A DNA stretch of 64,000 nucleotides, from the NCBI RefSeq assembly GCF_000367925.1, contig NZ_KB849164.1, positions 1,159,482 to 1,223,481 on the forward strand, read 5' to 3'. This document shows positions 18,376 through 27,450 of this stretch, piece by piece. The translations under genes and the position numbers were made by a program. This DNA is from Acinetobacter bohemicus ANC 3994. Its GTDB lineage: Bacteria > Pseudomonadota > Gammaproteobacteria > Pseudomonadales > Moraxellaceae. Under the pieces are notes generated by a model. The model searched no databases, was not told the origin of the DNA, and saw only the letters and a program-made list of their open reading frames with translations. Every line of letters begins with the position of its first letter. Position 1 is the first letter of the stretch.

Positions 18376-19554
18376 TTAATCGCGCTGAGTTGTTGACCAG
18401 TAATTTTCGATCACCGCTGGATTTACATCCCACAACATCTGAGCCTTCTCATCTTCTTTTTTGTCCTCATTTACTTTGCTTGAAGATGAGTGCTGTTTCA
18501 TGCTGATATATTTAATCAGATCCTTTTTGCTCATTTCAGAATCACCTTCAGGATTTTTAATCAGGTCAGATTCTTTATGCTTAGGCGGCTGCGTATCTTT
18601 GCTTGGTGAGTTTGTCGATTTATTTTTTTCATTGGATGAACTTGTTTTATCCGATGAGGATTCCAAAAGCGCTTCCGCTGAACTTGCAGTGTTTTGCTGT
18701 TGGCTTTCCTTATACTTATACAAGGCCACAGAACTTCGCGTTAAATCTAAGCGACCAAATTCAGGTGGTATTGCAGCGCGGCAACTTTCAAATGTTACGG
18801 GCGGAATGACCTGACTGAGCAATTCAAAAGTGGCTAAATTCAACATTTGGCGTAAGGCAAAGTTGGTCGCCTCGCGCTCTCCTTTTCCGACTTGAATGTT
18901 CAATAAAGTATGGCCAGCAAATCTACCTGCATTTATGCCGTAATCCTGTGCCGCAATTTGCTTCTGTAGCGAAACATTGGCAACGACTTTACTACTGCGT
19001 GTATCTGTCAAAGATAAATCTAAACCGACCATAATTCGAGTTTGACTGTAATTGGGGCCAACACCGCCAATCTGCATATCAAAACCACCACCAGGTATAA
19101 AATCTAAACTGTTAATGCTGCCTGTTACATAGTAATCAGAAGCCTTAATTTGCCTTGGGTCACGAATTCCCCATTTGGCTTCGCTTTCTATAATACGAGG
19201 ATCACGCCGGTTCAATAAACTGACACCTGCCTGAAACAATGCAGACTGCACCATATCTCCAGCACCTTGCGTCACCATTTTGCCACTACCGCCATTCGTC
19301 ACAACATCTTTACCAGTTTGGTCTAGAATCGCGCCAACAGAGAAACTAACATCATTGCGCAGTTGCCCTTTTAGACAAGATAAAGCGACATCAAAAGGCG
19401 TAAAAATATCAGTAATCGGTGGCCCTTGTACAAGGCTGACAGGCTCCTTGTTTGAAAGGGCCATACCAGTACATCCTGTCAGAAGATGGCTAAAAAGGAT
19501 CGTGATGCTTACAGAAGATATTTTTCTTCTATTCAACCAAGGAAAATTCAACAT
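18376..19554 (-). CDS. CsgG/HfaB-type outer-membrane secretion lipoprotein
   Basis: 392 aa. The lipobox LLTGC puts the acylated residue at Cys28. Residues about 45-270 form the CsgG fold: FDVALSCLKGQL, FSVGAILDQTGKDVV, SDYYVTGSINSLDF, TRIMVGLDLSLTDTRSSKVV and the aromatic/Asn-rich transmembrane stretch. CsgG makes the curli export channel. HfaB is its holdfast counterpart in Caulobacter. An unusual C-terminal extension (about 290-392) is rich in S, K, Q, E and P and of low complexity. The gene overlaps the upstream HfaA-like gene by seven bases, so the two are translated together. Confidence 0.85.
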   Translation of the reverse strand: MLNFPWLNRRKISSVSITILFSHLLTGCTGMALSNKEPVSLVQGPPITDIFTPFDVALSCLKGQLRNDVSFSVGAILDQTGKDVVTNGGSGKMVTQGAGDMVQSALFQAGVSLLNRRDPRIIESEAKWGIRDPRQIKASDYYVTGSINSLDFIPGGGFDMQIGGVGPNYSQTRIMVGLDLSLTDTRSSKVVANVSLQKQIAAQDYGINAGRFAGHTLLNIQVGKGEREATNFALRQMLNLATFELLSQVIPPVTFESCRAAIPPEFGRLDLTRSSVALYKYKESQQQNTASSAEALLESSSDKTSSSNEKNKSTNSPSKDTQPPKHKESDLIKNPEGDSEMSKKDLIKYISMKQHSSSSKVNEDKKEDEKAQMLWDVNPAVIENYWSTTQRD

Positions 19555-19928
19555 AGTGATTCTCCCCCCGGTTGGGTACTTAAGTTAGGGCATTGCTGAT
19601 TATTTTGAGTGGTGGTTGAATTTACAGACCCGTCATTTGCAGTATCATTCGAAATGTCTACACCATTGTTTGAACCATTTACATTCACATTGCTGGTAGA
19701 TGAATTAAGTGTCCCGATAGAACTTGTTGATGTACTGTTTATTGTGGTTTTTCCTAGTCCAGAATAATAATCTGAATCCTTGAGTTCAATCAGATTTGCT
19801 TGGACTAAATTATCATTGGTACGGGTACTTGATGCTTTCCAACGCTGACTCCATTCATCAGACGTTGCATAAGAATTACTTAGGAAACATAAACAAAACA
19901 AACCGACATTGATCACTGATATTTTCAT
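19548..19928 (-). CDS. Small secreted Asn/Ser/Thr-rich protein, HfaA-like
   Basis: 126 aa. A signal peptide ends near residue 22 (SNSYATSDEW). The mature part is rich in S, T and N with the pattern SSIGTLNSSTSNVNVNGSNNGVDIS, which resembles the IG...GNYNTVIVNS core of Caulobacter HfaA and the amyloid-like repeats of curlin relatives. Two cysteines near the end (QQCPN and ESLC) could form a loop. It is the first gene of the three-gene operon and overlaps the pore gene by seven bases. The assignment rests on composition and context, not on a database match. Confidence 0.6.
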   Translation of the reverse strand: MKISVINVGLFCLCFLSNSYATSDEWSQRWKASSTRTNDNLVQANLIELKDSDYYSGLGKTTINSTSTSSIGTLNSSTSNVNVNGSNNGVDISNDTANDGSVNSTTTQNNQQCPNLSTQPGGESLC

Positions 19929-20718
19929 AATCTTTACCGTCCTTATAATCTAAGATGTTTTTATGTTCAGTTATTTTTCATTTAATAGCGTTTAATTTTT
20001 CTAATTAATATTATTTCATACACAAAAAATAAAGGGAAAAAATTATCTAAATAAAGCTCTTTTTTATTTTAAGTTAATACTATAGTATTGTTTTTTATTT
20101 ATTTTTAAAATGTAATAAATTATTATATGGAAAAAATTTTAATTTAAAATTCACATGATATTTTAATTAAATTAATATATTTTTTAGATCAAAAATAATC
20201 AATTTTTTATTTAAGAAAATATAAAATTATGCAGCTAATAGGATTTCATCGAGTTATAAGCCTATATTTTATCAGACCTTCTTAAAAATGTGACTTTAAT
20301 CACACTTTCCAGTTAATTTTAAATATATGTCACAATTAAAGTTATTTATAAAAGATTTTTTTTATACGTCTATGAATTTTCTAGAATCATAAGCCTAATG
20401 TGATTTAGCCGTGTTTACACCCTACATTTTCACCTTCATAGTTGTACTGTGCAGCCTGAGCACCGAATGTATACCGCCTCGATTGTATGACCATCCGCTG
20501 TTTCGACCATAGTTTGATACGCTCTATATGCGATGTTTGTTAAAAAATAATGCTACATTCATCACATTATATTTTTTTAACGCCAACCAAATAATAATCA
20601 TAAGTATCTGTATATAAATAAATTTACCTAAAATACATGTTTTCTTACATGTTAATTATCGACAAAACATCGTCTATCTATAATGATCTGCGCAATTCTA
20701 CCAAAAGAAGAAATTTGA
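19929..20718. other. Long AT-rich divergent regulatory region
   Basis: 790 bases between the divergent Hfa-like operon and the LysE gene. 19960-20240 is extremely AT-rich, as expected for an H-NS-bound or strongly regulated surface-structure promoter. At 20447-20456 it carries CTGTGCAGCC, a motif found again at 21382-21391 and 41343-41352. No gene is supported. Confidence 0.5.
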
Positions 20719-21312
20719 ATGATTTCATGGTTATTTATTAGTTTAGTAATAACAATTTTACTAACACCAGGGCCGACCAATACTCTTTTAGCTTCATCTG
20801 GAATTGAATCTGGAGTCAAAAAATCAATCAAACTTATTCCAGCAGAAGCTATGGGTTACTTTATTGCTATTTCACTTTGGGGCATATTAATTAATTCTGT
20901 GGCAGCCTCTTATCCAATCTTACCCCCAGTCCTTAAGCTCATAAGTGCTTCATATATTTTATATTTGGCTATTAAACTTTGGAAAACATCAACTGTTAAT
21001 GCGAATCTAGCCCAACCATTAATTACAGCTAAAGCACTTTTCTGCGCAACGCTGCTTAATCCCAAAGCATTACTCTTTGCCTCAGCTGTTTTTCCGATAA
21101 GTACATGGTCTAACGCGAGTCATTATTTTGCTCATATGGGAATCTTTTTAGCATTAATTACGCCTATTGCTTTATTTTGGGTATTAATTGGCTCAATTTT
21201 GGTTTCCAACCGTATTTCTTGGCTTAATCAGAAAAATTTAAAACGTACTGCTTCGTGCGTATTAATAAGTTTTTCAATTCCCTTAAGTTATTCCGCTATA
21301 TTATCTTTATAA
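20719..21312 (+). CDS. LysE/RhtB-family amino-acid exporter
   Basis: 197 aa with about five or six membrane segments. The family start TPGPTNTLLASSGIESG (residues 16-32) corresponds to the conserved PGP loop of LysE/RhtB exporters, followed by KLIPAEAMGYFIAISLWG and NPKALLFASAVFP. The family exports amino acids and derivatives. The substrate is unknown. The ribosome site AAAGAAGAAA precedes the ATG. Monocistronic. Confidence 0.9.
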   Translation: MISWLFISLVITILLTPGPTNTLLASSGIESGVKKSIKLIPAEAMGYFIAISLWGILINSVAASYPILPPVLKLISASYILYLAIKLWKTSTVNANLAQPLITAKALFCATLLNPKALLFASAVFPISTWSNASHYFAHMGIFLALITPIALFWVLIGSILVSNRISWLNQKNLKRTASCVLISFSIPLSYSAILSL

Positions 21313-21672
21313 AAAATGTTAGATCAACTTAGTGGGCTTTTACATATCTCCCAACATTCACATTCATACTGATCGAATGTGCTGTGCAGCCTAATCTAGG
21401 GATGCACAGTAATATATGACGAAACATGCTTGTCATAATCAATCCACAATTGAGCCAAAATCTCAGCTGCCAACCAATACTTTTAATTGAATATTTACCA
21501 GCTCAGTGTCATTGAAAATAAAGCTAGCTCCACAATCTATTTGCTATTACTCACCAATATAAGCGTTCACATGTTGAAGAATAAAAAATAAAAATTGACA
21601 ATATTTACTGATAAATATTAAAAATAAATCAATAGATTAAATAAAAAATTAATTTCTAAAAGAGTATTTTCA
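21313..21672. other. Intergenic region with a dispersed short repeat
   Basis: 360 bases. 21374-21391 (CGAATGTGCTGTGCAGCC) matches 41335-41352 at all but one base and is partly shared with 20447-20456. The remainder is AT-rich without a gene. Confidence 0.5.
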
Positions 21673-22158
21673 TTGAATATAGAAAACAGTACATCTCGAT
21701 TGGTTGCGCCTGTTAAGGCGTTAAATTTCCTGCATGAGGATACGCAAATTATTAACAAGAATATGAGTGCAATCCAAGCCTATAACATGATGACGCATCA
21801 ATCATCTCCTTGGCTCAATACTGCTTTTAAAATTAGAGATTTCCTAAGCTATAAATTAGCGGGTGTAAAACCAATTAAAGGATTTGGCTCATCCACAATT
21901 CATCCGCCAAAATTAAATGATAAATTAGATTTCTTTGACGTGGTCAAAATTTCAGATAATGAATTGTTTCTACAGTCAACGGATAAGCACTTAAGTGTGT
22001 TAGTTGCCATGCAAATTAATGCATGTACTGAGTACAAGAATGAAATTAAGATCACAACAAGTGTCGTAACCTACAATTTTTTTGGAAAAATTTATATGCT
22101 TCCAGTATCCATTGCACATGGGCGGATTATAAGGAATATGCTTAAAAAATTAGCATAA
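21673..22158 (+). CDS. DUF2867 family protein
   Basis: 161 aa using a TTG start at 21673 with the purine-rich AAAAGAG ahead of it. The first ATG in frame would be at codon 31, which would cut off conserved sequence. The motifs FKIRDFLSYKLAGVKPIKGF and the pattern of a small cupin-like or SRPBCC-like domain (LSVLVAMQIN, ITTSVVTYNFFGKIYMLPVSIAHGRIIRNML) are those of DUF2867 proteins. The function is unknown. Confidence 0.78.
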   Translation: MNIENSTSRLVAPVKALNFLHEDTQIINKNMSAIQAYNMMTHQSSPWLNTAFKIRDFLSYKLAGVKPIKGFGSSTIHPPKLNDKLDFFDVVKISDNELFLQSTDKHLSVLVAMQINACTEYKNEIKITTSVVTYNFFGKIYMLPVSIAHGRIIRNMLKKLA

Positions 22159-22824
22159 TTTATAAACGAAACCCTTACTTAATCTGTACCCCAAAAGTTG
22201 GACATACCGTCTAATTTGAAGGCTGTATTTTATGTCAAAATAAAGAATCTGAATTCTGCCCAAGCCAATGCTTCGCTTATTTGAAGCGTTGGCTTATTTT
22301 TCTGGTAGAGCTAATAAACACACAAAATTGCATAAATACCTGCGAAGCAACTTAAGAGACTCCGAAACTTACTCGTCACCAGATTATATGCTCTTTGGGC
22401 AAACTGAATAATGACAAGAAGAAAGCTTTGAAATTATTGAAATGCCAGTATTTATATCAAATGGCAATGAACACGATTTAGGTCAGGTAAGTTATCTATT
22501 CTTTTTTAAACAGCTCCTCATCACCCATAGATTTTTCTTATAAATAAAAATACAGTTGTGTATTATTAAAACTCTTGGATGGGCTTTTAAAACAAAATAG
22601 AGCAAAGACTCAGTAATTTTTATAATTCAATTATTTAATAATATATCAAAACTCAATAATGTTCACTAGATATCCAAAAAAACCATAAAATCTAAATTAT
22701 TGATTACAAAAAACCGTATAAAATTACTTTAACTTTCATACATTTTTCATATATAAAAAGACATACTAATTTTATGGTTTTAAACCATTTAACACATAAT
22801 TTTTAAATCAATGAGGGGCTAACA
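22159..22824. other. Gene-poor region with IS3-type end remnant
   Basis: 666 bases. It begins with an IS-end-like segment (22185-22247). 22255-22480 may be decayed transposase or neighbouring gene sequence with no open frame. 22560-22800 is AT-rich and leads into the oleate hydratase promoter. Confidence 0.45.
22185..22247 (+). mobile_element. IS3-type terminal remnant, copy 1
   Basis: TGTACCCCAAAAGTTGGACA and about 40 further bases match 28165-28227 (TTCACCCCGAAAGTTGGACA) at most positions, including the spacing to a downstream ATG. The CCCC-AAAGTTGGAC form is typical of the ends of IS3-family elements. No transposase frame and no second end are visible, so it is a solo end. Confidence 0.55.
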
Positions 22825-24444
22825 ATGCAAAATAAGAAACGTAATCCTTTAGATGCGCAGCAATCCCATCTTTGGATTATCGGTGGCGGTATTGCTGGCA
22901 TGGCGGCAGCAGCTTTTGCAATTCGTGATGCTAAAGTGCCTGCAAAAAATATTCATATTTTAGAAGAGCTGGATATATCGGGCGGTTCAATGGATGGCGG
23001 CCCTACCCCGCATGCCGCACAAGCATGGGTAACGCGTGGCGGGCGTATGTTGACCGATGAGACCTATTTATGTCTATGGGACTTATTTTCCAGCATTCCC
23101 TCTTTAGAGAATCCTGAAATTTCTGTCCGTGAAGAATGCCGTGAATTTAACGAACAGGTAAAAACCCATGCACAAGCGCGTTTAATTGATGCACAGCATG
23201 TGATTGCAGATGCAGAAAAACTCGGACTAAATACATTGCACCGCGCACAAATGTTGCGCTTATTGGCATCGAGAGAAGAAAAAATCGGTAGCCGCCGCAT
23301 TGATGAGTTTTTTGATGAATCTTTTTTTGCAACCAATTTTTGGCGCATGTGGCGCACAACATTTGCTTTTCAAAAGTGGCATAGCGCAGCGGAACTACGC
23401 CGCTACTTCCTGCGTTTCATTCAGGAACTACCACGCATTCATACGCTCGCAGGCGTTAAGCGCACCAAGTACAATCAATACGACTCCATGATTTTGCCGC
23501 TACAGCGCTGGCTGGTGGCACAAGGTGTAGATGTACGCTTTGGCAATTATGTAACCGATGCAGACTTCACTACCAATGAAGAAACTCAGGAACGTCGTGC
23601 TACGCGCCTATACGTCAAATTGCCTGAAGGTACAGAGCAGATTGAGCTAAAAGCGCACGACTTAGCCATTTTCACCTTAGGCTCAATTACTGCCGATTCT
23701 CGTTATGGCGGCAATGACGATGTACCGGCTTTAATCCGCGACCGTTTGGATCATGGTTGGACACTTTGGGATACATTGGCGAAGAAAGCACCTGACTTTG
23801 GCCGTCCAATGACTTTTTATGGCAATGTCGATGAACATAAGTGGGAGTCATTCACCCTGACCATGAAAGATGATGTGCTCTTAAAGCGCATCATTGATTA
23901 CACAGGCAATGAACCAGGCACTGGCGCATTAATGACTTGGTTTGAGTCCGGTTGGCATTTATCCATTGTCGTTCCAGCACAGCCTCATTTTACCGATTTG
24001 CCTGAAGGCATGTACACCCTATGGGGCTACGGTTTCCAAATTGACCATATCGGCGATTACATCAAAAAACCGATGAGCGAAGCCACTGGTAAAGAAATTT
24101 TAACCGAACTCATCAAACAGCTGGGCTTTGATGACATTTTAGAGCATGTGTTGCAAACAACCGATGTGACAACAGCAATGATGCCGTATGCATCCGCCCT
24201 GTTCGCATGCCGAAAACCGGGTGACCGCCCTTTGGTGATTCCTCAGGGTTCGCAAAACTTTGCCTTTTTAGGTCAGTTTGTTGAAATTGAAGATGATGTG
24301 GTCTTCACAGTAGAATATTCTGTACGTGGCGCTATGATTGCCATTTATGACTTCTTTGGCGTAGAGCGTGAAATTCCAGATATTTATAATGGCCTGCTCG
24401 ACCCGAAAGTCGGCTTGAAGGCACTGGAAACCGTTTTCCATTAA
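22825..24444 (+). CDS. ohyA: Oleate hydratase (FAD-dependent)
   Basis: 539 aa. The FAD-binding loop IIGGGIAGMAAAAFA (18-32), the GGSMDGG loop (53-59) with its active-site neighbourhood, REECREFNE, and the C-terminal FACRKPGDRPLVIPQGSQNFAFLGQFVE and VEYSVRGAMIAIY are diagnostic of the myosin-cross-reactive antigen/oleate hydratase family. The enzyme adds water across the C9 double bond of oleate to make 10-hydroxystearate (EC 4.2.1.53) and detoxifies unsaturated fatty acids at the membrane. Its length is at the short end of the family. The codon choice looks more GC-rich than in its neighbours. It has its own terminator. Confidence 0.96.
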   Translation: MQNKKRNPLDAQQSHLWIIGGGIAGMAAAAFAIRDAKVPAKNIHILEELDISGGSMDGGPTPHAAQAWVTRGGRMLTDETYLCLWDLFSSIPSLENPEISVREECREFNEQVKTHAQARLIDAQHVIADAEKLGLNTLHRAQMLRLLASREEKIGSRRIDEFFDESFFATNFWRMWRTTFAFQKWHSAAELRRYFLRFIQELPRIHTLAGVKRTKYNQYDSMILPLQRWLVAQGVDVRFGNYVTDADFTTNEETQERRATRLYVKLPEGTEQIELKAHDLAIFTLGSITADSRYGGNDDVPALIRDRLDHGWTLWDTLAKKAPDFGRPMTFYGNVDEHKWESFTLTMKDDVLLKRIIDYTGNEPGTGALMTWFESGWHLSIVVPAQPHFTDLPEGMYTLWGYGFQIDHIGDYIKKPMSEATGKEILTELIKQLGFDDILEHVLQTTDVTTAMMPYASALFACRKPGDRPLVIPQGSQNFAFLGQFVEIEDDVVFTVEYSVRGAMIAIYDFFGVEREIPDIYNGLLDPKVGLKALETVFH

Positions 24445-24464
24445 ACATGAATTGACGTTAGATA

Positions 24465-24497
24465 AAATAAGAGCACACAAATGTGCTCTTATTTTTT
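24465..24497 (+). terminator. Terminator of oleate hydratase
   Basis: AATAAGAGCAC-ACAAAT-GTGCTCTTATT followed by a run of T, 20 bases after the ohyA stop codon. Confidence 0.9.
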
Positions 24498-24694
24498 TAA
24501 CTTAGCTTATTTTTATCTTAATGCATTACAAAACCTACTTTCTCAACTTAATTAATTGAAGCAGACCGTCCTATTTTAAAAAATAATAGACTTCAATTTT
24601 ATTAACTTAGATCATCACCAACTTCCACCGCCTCAATAATTTCAAACTTACGCTGGAATTTTATTTAGCTTTTACCAGTTATCTTAAATAAATT

Positions 24695-25402
24695 TTAACC
24701 ATGATTATTCCGAATTGTATTTACATTCTTGTTCATTAAATGTCTTATAAAGTACTTAAAAAAGAGACTTTGAATATAACTAAGTTCTTGTTGATGATTT
24801 CTATAAAAATCATCAGGACTATCAAATAGACCGAAGTCCTGATTAATCCCTTTATCCTGAATAAAAGTATCACTTAGATTCCAATCTATAGGTGGATTAT
24901 CAAAATTATCAGTGAAAACCCCAAAACCGCAGAATGTCTTAGTCATGTTTTTATTAATATTTTTTAGTTCTTGAAGATACTGCCTATCAAGAATAACCCC
25001 TTCCAAGATATACCAATGTTCATTCACATAAACCTCTACCCAGCTATGCAAAATGTTTTTAGGTGAAAGCTTGTACCAGATACCGTCAATAGCACCTTTT
25101 TGTAACTCTTTATCAATAGTAAAACCGTGTAACCGAGTAGGTATCTTGGTTGCTCTTAACAGTGCCATCAATAAAGTCGCTTTTGTATTACATTGGCCAT
25201 AGCCATCTTTTAAAATATCAGAAGCCTGTATCATGTCACTGGTGTTATAGCCAAACTTTATTTCGTCTCGAACAAAGTTATAAATATTTTTTACTTTATC
25301 TACATCAGCTAACTCATTCCATTTTCTTTGATCTATTAAGTTTTTTATTAAAAGATGGTTATAGTTTAATATAGGTGTTTCTTTCAGTAATCTTTCCATC
25401 AT
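24695..25402 (-). CDS. Transglutaminase-like cysteine protease-fold protein
   Basis: 235 aa, cytoplasmic (no signal). The transglutaminase-like core is present: catalytic Cys71 in KDGYGQCNTKATLLMALLRA, His119 in NILHSWVEVYV, and the strand HWYILEG where the usual Asp is replaced by Glu. The N-terminal helical part and the ending IRHLMNKNVN are not recognised. Two ATG codons are adjacent, and the second (25399) is better spaced from the ribosome site GAGAGG. Such proteins hydrolyse or crosslink amide bonds. The substrate is unknown. Confidence 0.83.
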   Translation of the reverse strand: MMERLLKETPILNYNHLLIKNLIDQRKWNELADVDKVKNIYNFVRDEIKFGYNTSDMIQASDILKDGYGQCNTKATLLMALLRATKIPTRLHGFTIDKELQKGAIDGIWYKLSPKNILHSWVEVYVNEHWYILEGVILDRQYLQELKNINKNMTKTFCGFGVFTDNFDNPPIDWNLSDTFIQDKGINQDFGLFDSPDDFYRNHQQELSYIQSLFFKYFIRHLMNKNVNTIRNNHG

Positions 25403-25767
25403 GACCTCTCTCGTTTTTAATTATCCTTATTCAAAACTATGGAGTTAGACCAAGGTCAATAGGTCATGACTTTTAATAATTTATAATATTTTTACTTATT
25501 TTTATTTTGGGGCTTTTCTCTATCTAAAACTATGCCAAAAATGTGCAGACTTTCGCTCATAAAAATAAGTTCAAGCTTGGTATCAACAATGCAAATAATC
25601 AGGACAAATCCTCTTAATTTAAATTTTGGGTTTAATTCATAGATAAACAAATGGATTAACGCATGCAACTTAATCCATTTTGTAGATTAAGTTGCATGTA
25701 AATAAAAGCTTAACAGTTACCAATGATTTTAGAAAATGTGAGTTTAAGAGCATGAAGTACGCTTAAA
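25403..25767. other. Intergenic region with a perfect 14-bp-stem hairpin
   Basis: 365 bases. CATGCAACTTAATC (25662-25675) pairs exactly with GATTAAGTTGCATG (25685-25698) around a nine-base loop. It has no T tract. It lies 70 bases downstream of the minus-strand MBL gene and may be its terminator or a processed 3' end. Confidence 0.6.
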
Positions 25768-26628
25768 TTATTTCCACTCCATTTCACCAGTCAGTACTTT
25801 AGAGCTTAATTCTAACGAGCTTTCTTCTGCTAAATTTGGATACTTGTCTTTTAATGCAGCAATCACAGATGCAGAGTTTTTATGCTCTTTCAAAACCTTA
25901 TCGACATCCACAAGATACTGATAAGTAAAGTCAATGGCTTTTGTTGCAGAAGGAATTTCACCCATATAATGCCCAGGAATTACAGCATGTGGGTGTAATC
26001 GATTCATTTGTTTGACAGTTCTACGCCATTCATCACGTGCTTCTGTTGTTTGTGTATCAGCAGTCCACAAATGAATACCTGAAGACAAACCTACACCGCC
26101 CAGAATTGTACGATTGCTTGGAACCCAAAGATAAGAAGCATATTTACCTGGCGCCTTAATCTCAATTTTTTCACCTTCTAGCTTAATCGTTTTATCTTCA
26201 ATTGCACGAGGAACAACAATTTGAGACGGTGCACCAGCTTTTAAAATTGGCCCCCAATAGGCAAACTTACCCTCTTTAGTTGCTTCAATATGTTTAATAA
26301 CTTCAGGCGTTGCAATCACTTTTGCATTTGGAAATGCTTGTACAAGTGGTTCTAAGCCAAAATAATAATCTGGGTCACCTGATGTAATTATAATATATTT
26401 AAGGTTTTTACCACTGTCCTGAACGAGTTTAACCAAGTTCTTTGCATCATTAACACTAAATTGTGCATCCACAAGCACCGCATCTTTTTCACCTGAAATC
26501 AAAGTCGATGTAACAGGGAAAATGCCTTGTGCTTGAGGGTTATAAACTTTATAGGTTAACTCCGTTGCAAAAGCTGAAGCACTCAATGCCATTGAACTCA
26601 CAAGAAGTGATTTAAGAAGTAATTTCAT
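25768..26628 (-). CDS. Periplasmic MBL-fold protein with altered metal site
   Basis: 286 aa with signal peptide (cleavage near AFA, residue 21). The metallo-beta-lactamase fold is recognisable: GEKDAVLVDAQFS, KYIIITSGDPDYYFG (78-91) and HPHAVIPGHYMG. In the place of the canonical T-H-x-H-x-D-H, residues 82-88 are T-S-G-D-P-D-Y, so three of the four ligands are changed while Asp87 and the later PGH are kept. It may bind a different metal or be non-enzymatic. It lies 25 bases downstream of the DsbA-like gene, in one operon. Confidence 0.85.
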   Translation of the reverse strand: MKLLLKSLLVSSMALSASAFATELTYKVYNPQAQGIFPVTSTLISGEKDAVLVDAQFSVNDAKNLVKLVQDSGKNLKYIIITSGDPDYYFGLEPLVQAFPNAKVIATPEVIKHIEATKEGKFAYWGPILKAGAPSQIVVPRAIEDKTIKLEGEKIEIKAPGKYASYLWVPSNRTILGGVGLSSGIHLWTADTQTTEARDEWRRTVKQMNRLHPHAVIPGHYMGEIPSATKAIDFTYQYLVDVDKVLKEHKNSASVIAALKDKYPNLAEESSLELSSKVLTGEMEWK

Positions 26629-26653
26629 ATTATTGTCTCTCTTTAAAATTAAA

Positions 26654-27310
26654 TTACGCTTTAAGCAATTGCTGATCTATAAACTGAACGAAATCCTGTG
26701 GTTTATTGTAAAACCTATGTATTGATATCTTATTCATTTCACCAGATTGATTTTCAAACACCAATGTTGGAAAGCCCTGTCCACGCACATGCGCTAACAA
26801 TTGACGTGCATGATGAATACTTTGATGCATAAGATTCTGATCCACTGCACCTAAATATTTTGACCATTGCTCGTCATCAATCCCTAACTCGAAAGCAAGT
26901 TGAGCAAGCACACCGTATTGGGTGACATTTAAACCTTTCTGATAGTAGTCCTGTTGTATTAAATTTAAGAGCGATAACATTGAGCCATGCCCTAAACCTT
27001 GATGAATACTCAGTAAAGCATGAGTTGCAGGGATAGAGTTCATGATTAATGTCGTATCTTTAAGCAAACCATTTTTATAATCATCTCCAAAATCTACACC
27101 TGTGAGTCGATGTATCTGTTCATCATAATGAATGATTTGTGCACGCATTACTGCTGTCATTTGCGGTTGGTGATTTTCACTATAAAGCCCACCCAAATGT
27201 AGACGTTGTAGATTTGGAAATTTTTCTTCGGCTGCATTAATTAAAGGTAATACCCCATAGCTCCAGCCACAGATAGGATCGATAATCCAATGTAAAATTG
27301 GAGAAGCCAT
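26654..27310 (-). CDS. DsbA-family thioredoxin-fold protein with CxxS site
   Basis: 218 aa, no signal peptide, so cytoplasmic like FrnE. The N-terminal strand IIDPICGWSYG has Cys14-Gly-Trp-Ser17 in place of the usual CxxC, so it has a single thiol. The helical insertion and the cis-Pro strand GQGFPTLVFENQSG follow the DsbA/HCCA-isomerase fold. A monothiol enzyme could act in glutathione-dependent isomerisation or conjugation. It is transcribed divergently from the HxlR-type gene and probably regulated by it. Confidence 0.87.
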   Translation of the reverse strand: MASPILHWIIDPICGWSYGVLPLINAAEEKFPNLQRLHLGGLYSENHQPQMTAVMRAQIIHYDEQIHRLTGVDFGDDYKNGLLKDTTLIMNSIPATHALLSIHQGLGHGSMLSLLNLIQQDYYQKGLNVTQYGVLAQLAFELGIDDEQWSKYLGAVDQNLMHQSIHHARQLLAHVRGQGFPTLVFENQSGEMNKISIHRFYNKPQDFVQFIDQQLLKA

Positions 27311-27399
27311 AAACTACTCTCATCAATAAAAATATGATTTGAAATATACGAAAACAATATATTTCAAGCGATATTTGCTATAGTAAATAAGCGAGTTAC

Positions 27400-27421
27400 T
27401 TTTTGTAAGTACTTACAAAAA
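27400..27421. promoter_or_regulatory. 22-bp perfect palindrome, probable HxlR operator
   Basis: TTTTTGTAAGT joined to ACTTACAAAAA with no spacer. The symmetry continues weakly outward (TTACT...AGTAAG). It lies in the 140-base gap between the divergent DsbA-like/MBL operon and the HxlR-type gene, the expected place for a shared operator. It ends 30 bases before the regulator's ATG, so autoregulation is likely. Confidence 0.8.
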
Positions 27422-27450
27422 AGTAAGTGTTTTTTTATCTTGGAAAGTTT

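Noticed and set aside
18461..19588. Plus-strand frames opposite the CsgG/HfaB-like gene
   Set aside because: Antisense shadows of a gene with clear lipobox and fold motifs.
25768..26628. A beta-lactam resistance enzyme
   Set aside because: The fold is shared, but the zinc ligands are changed and the family is not that of lactamases.
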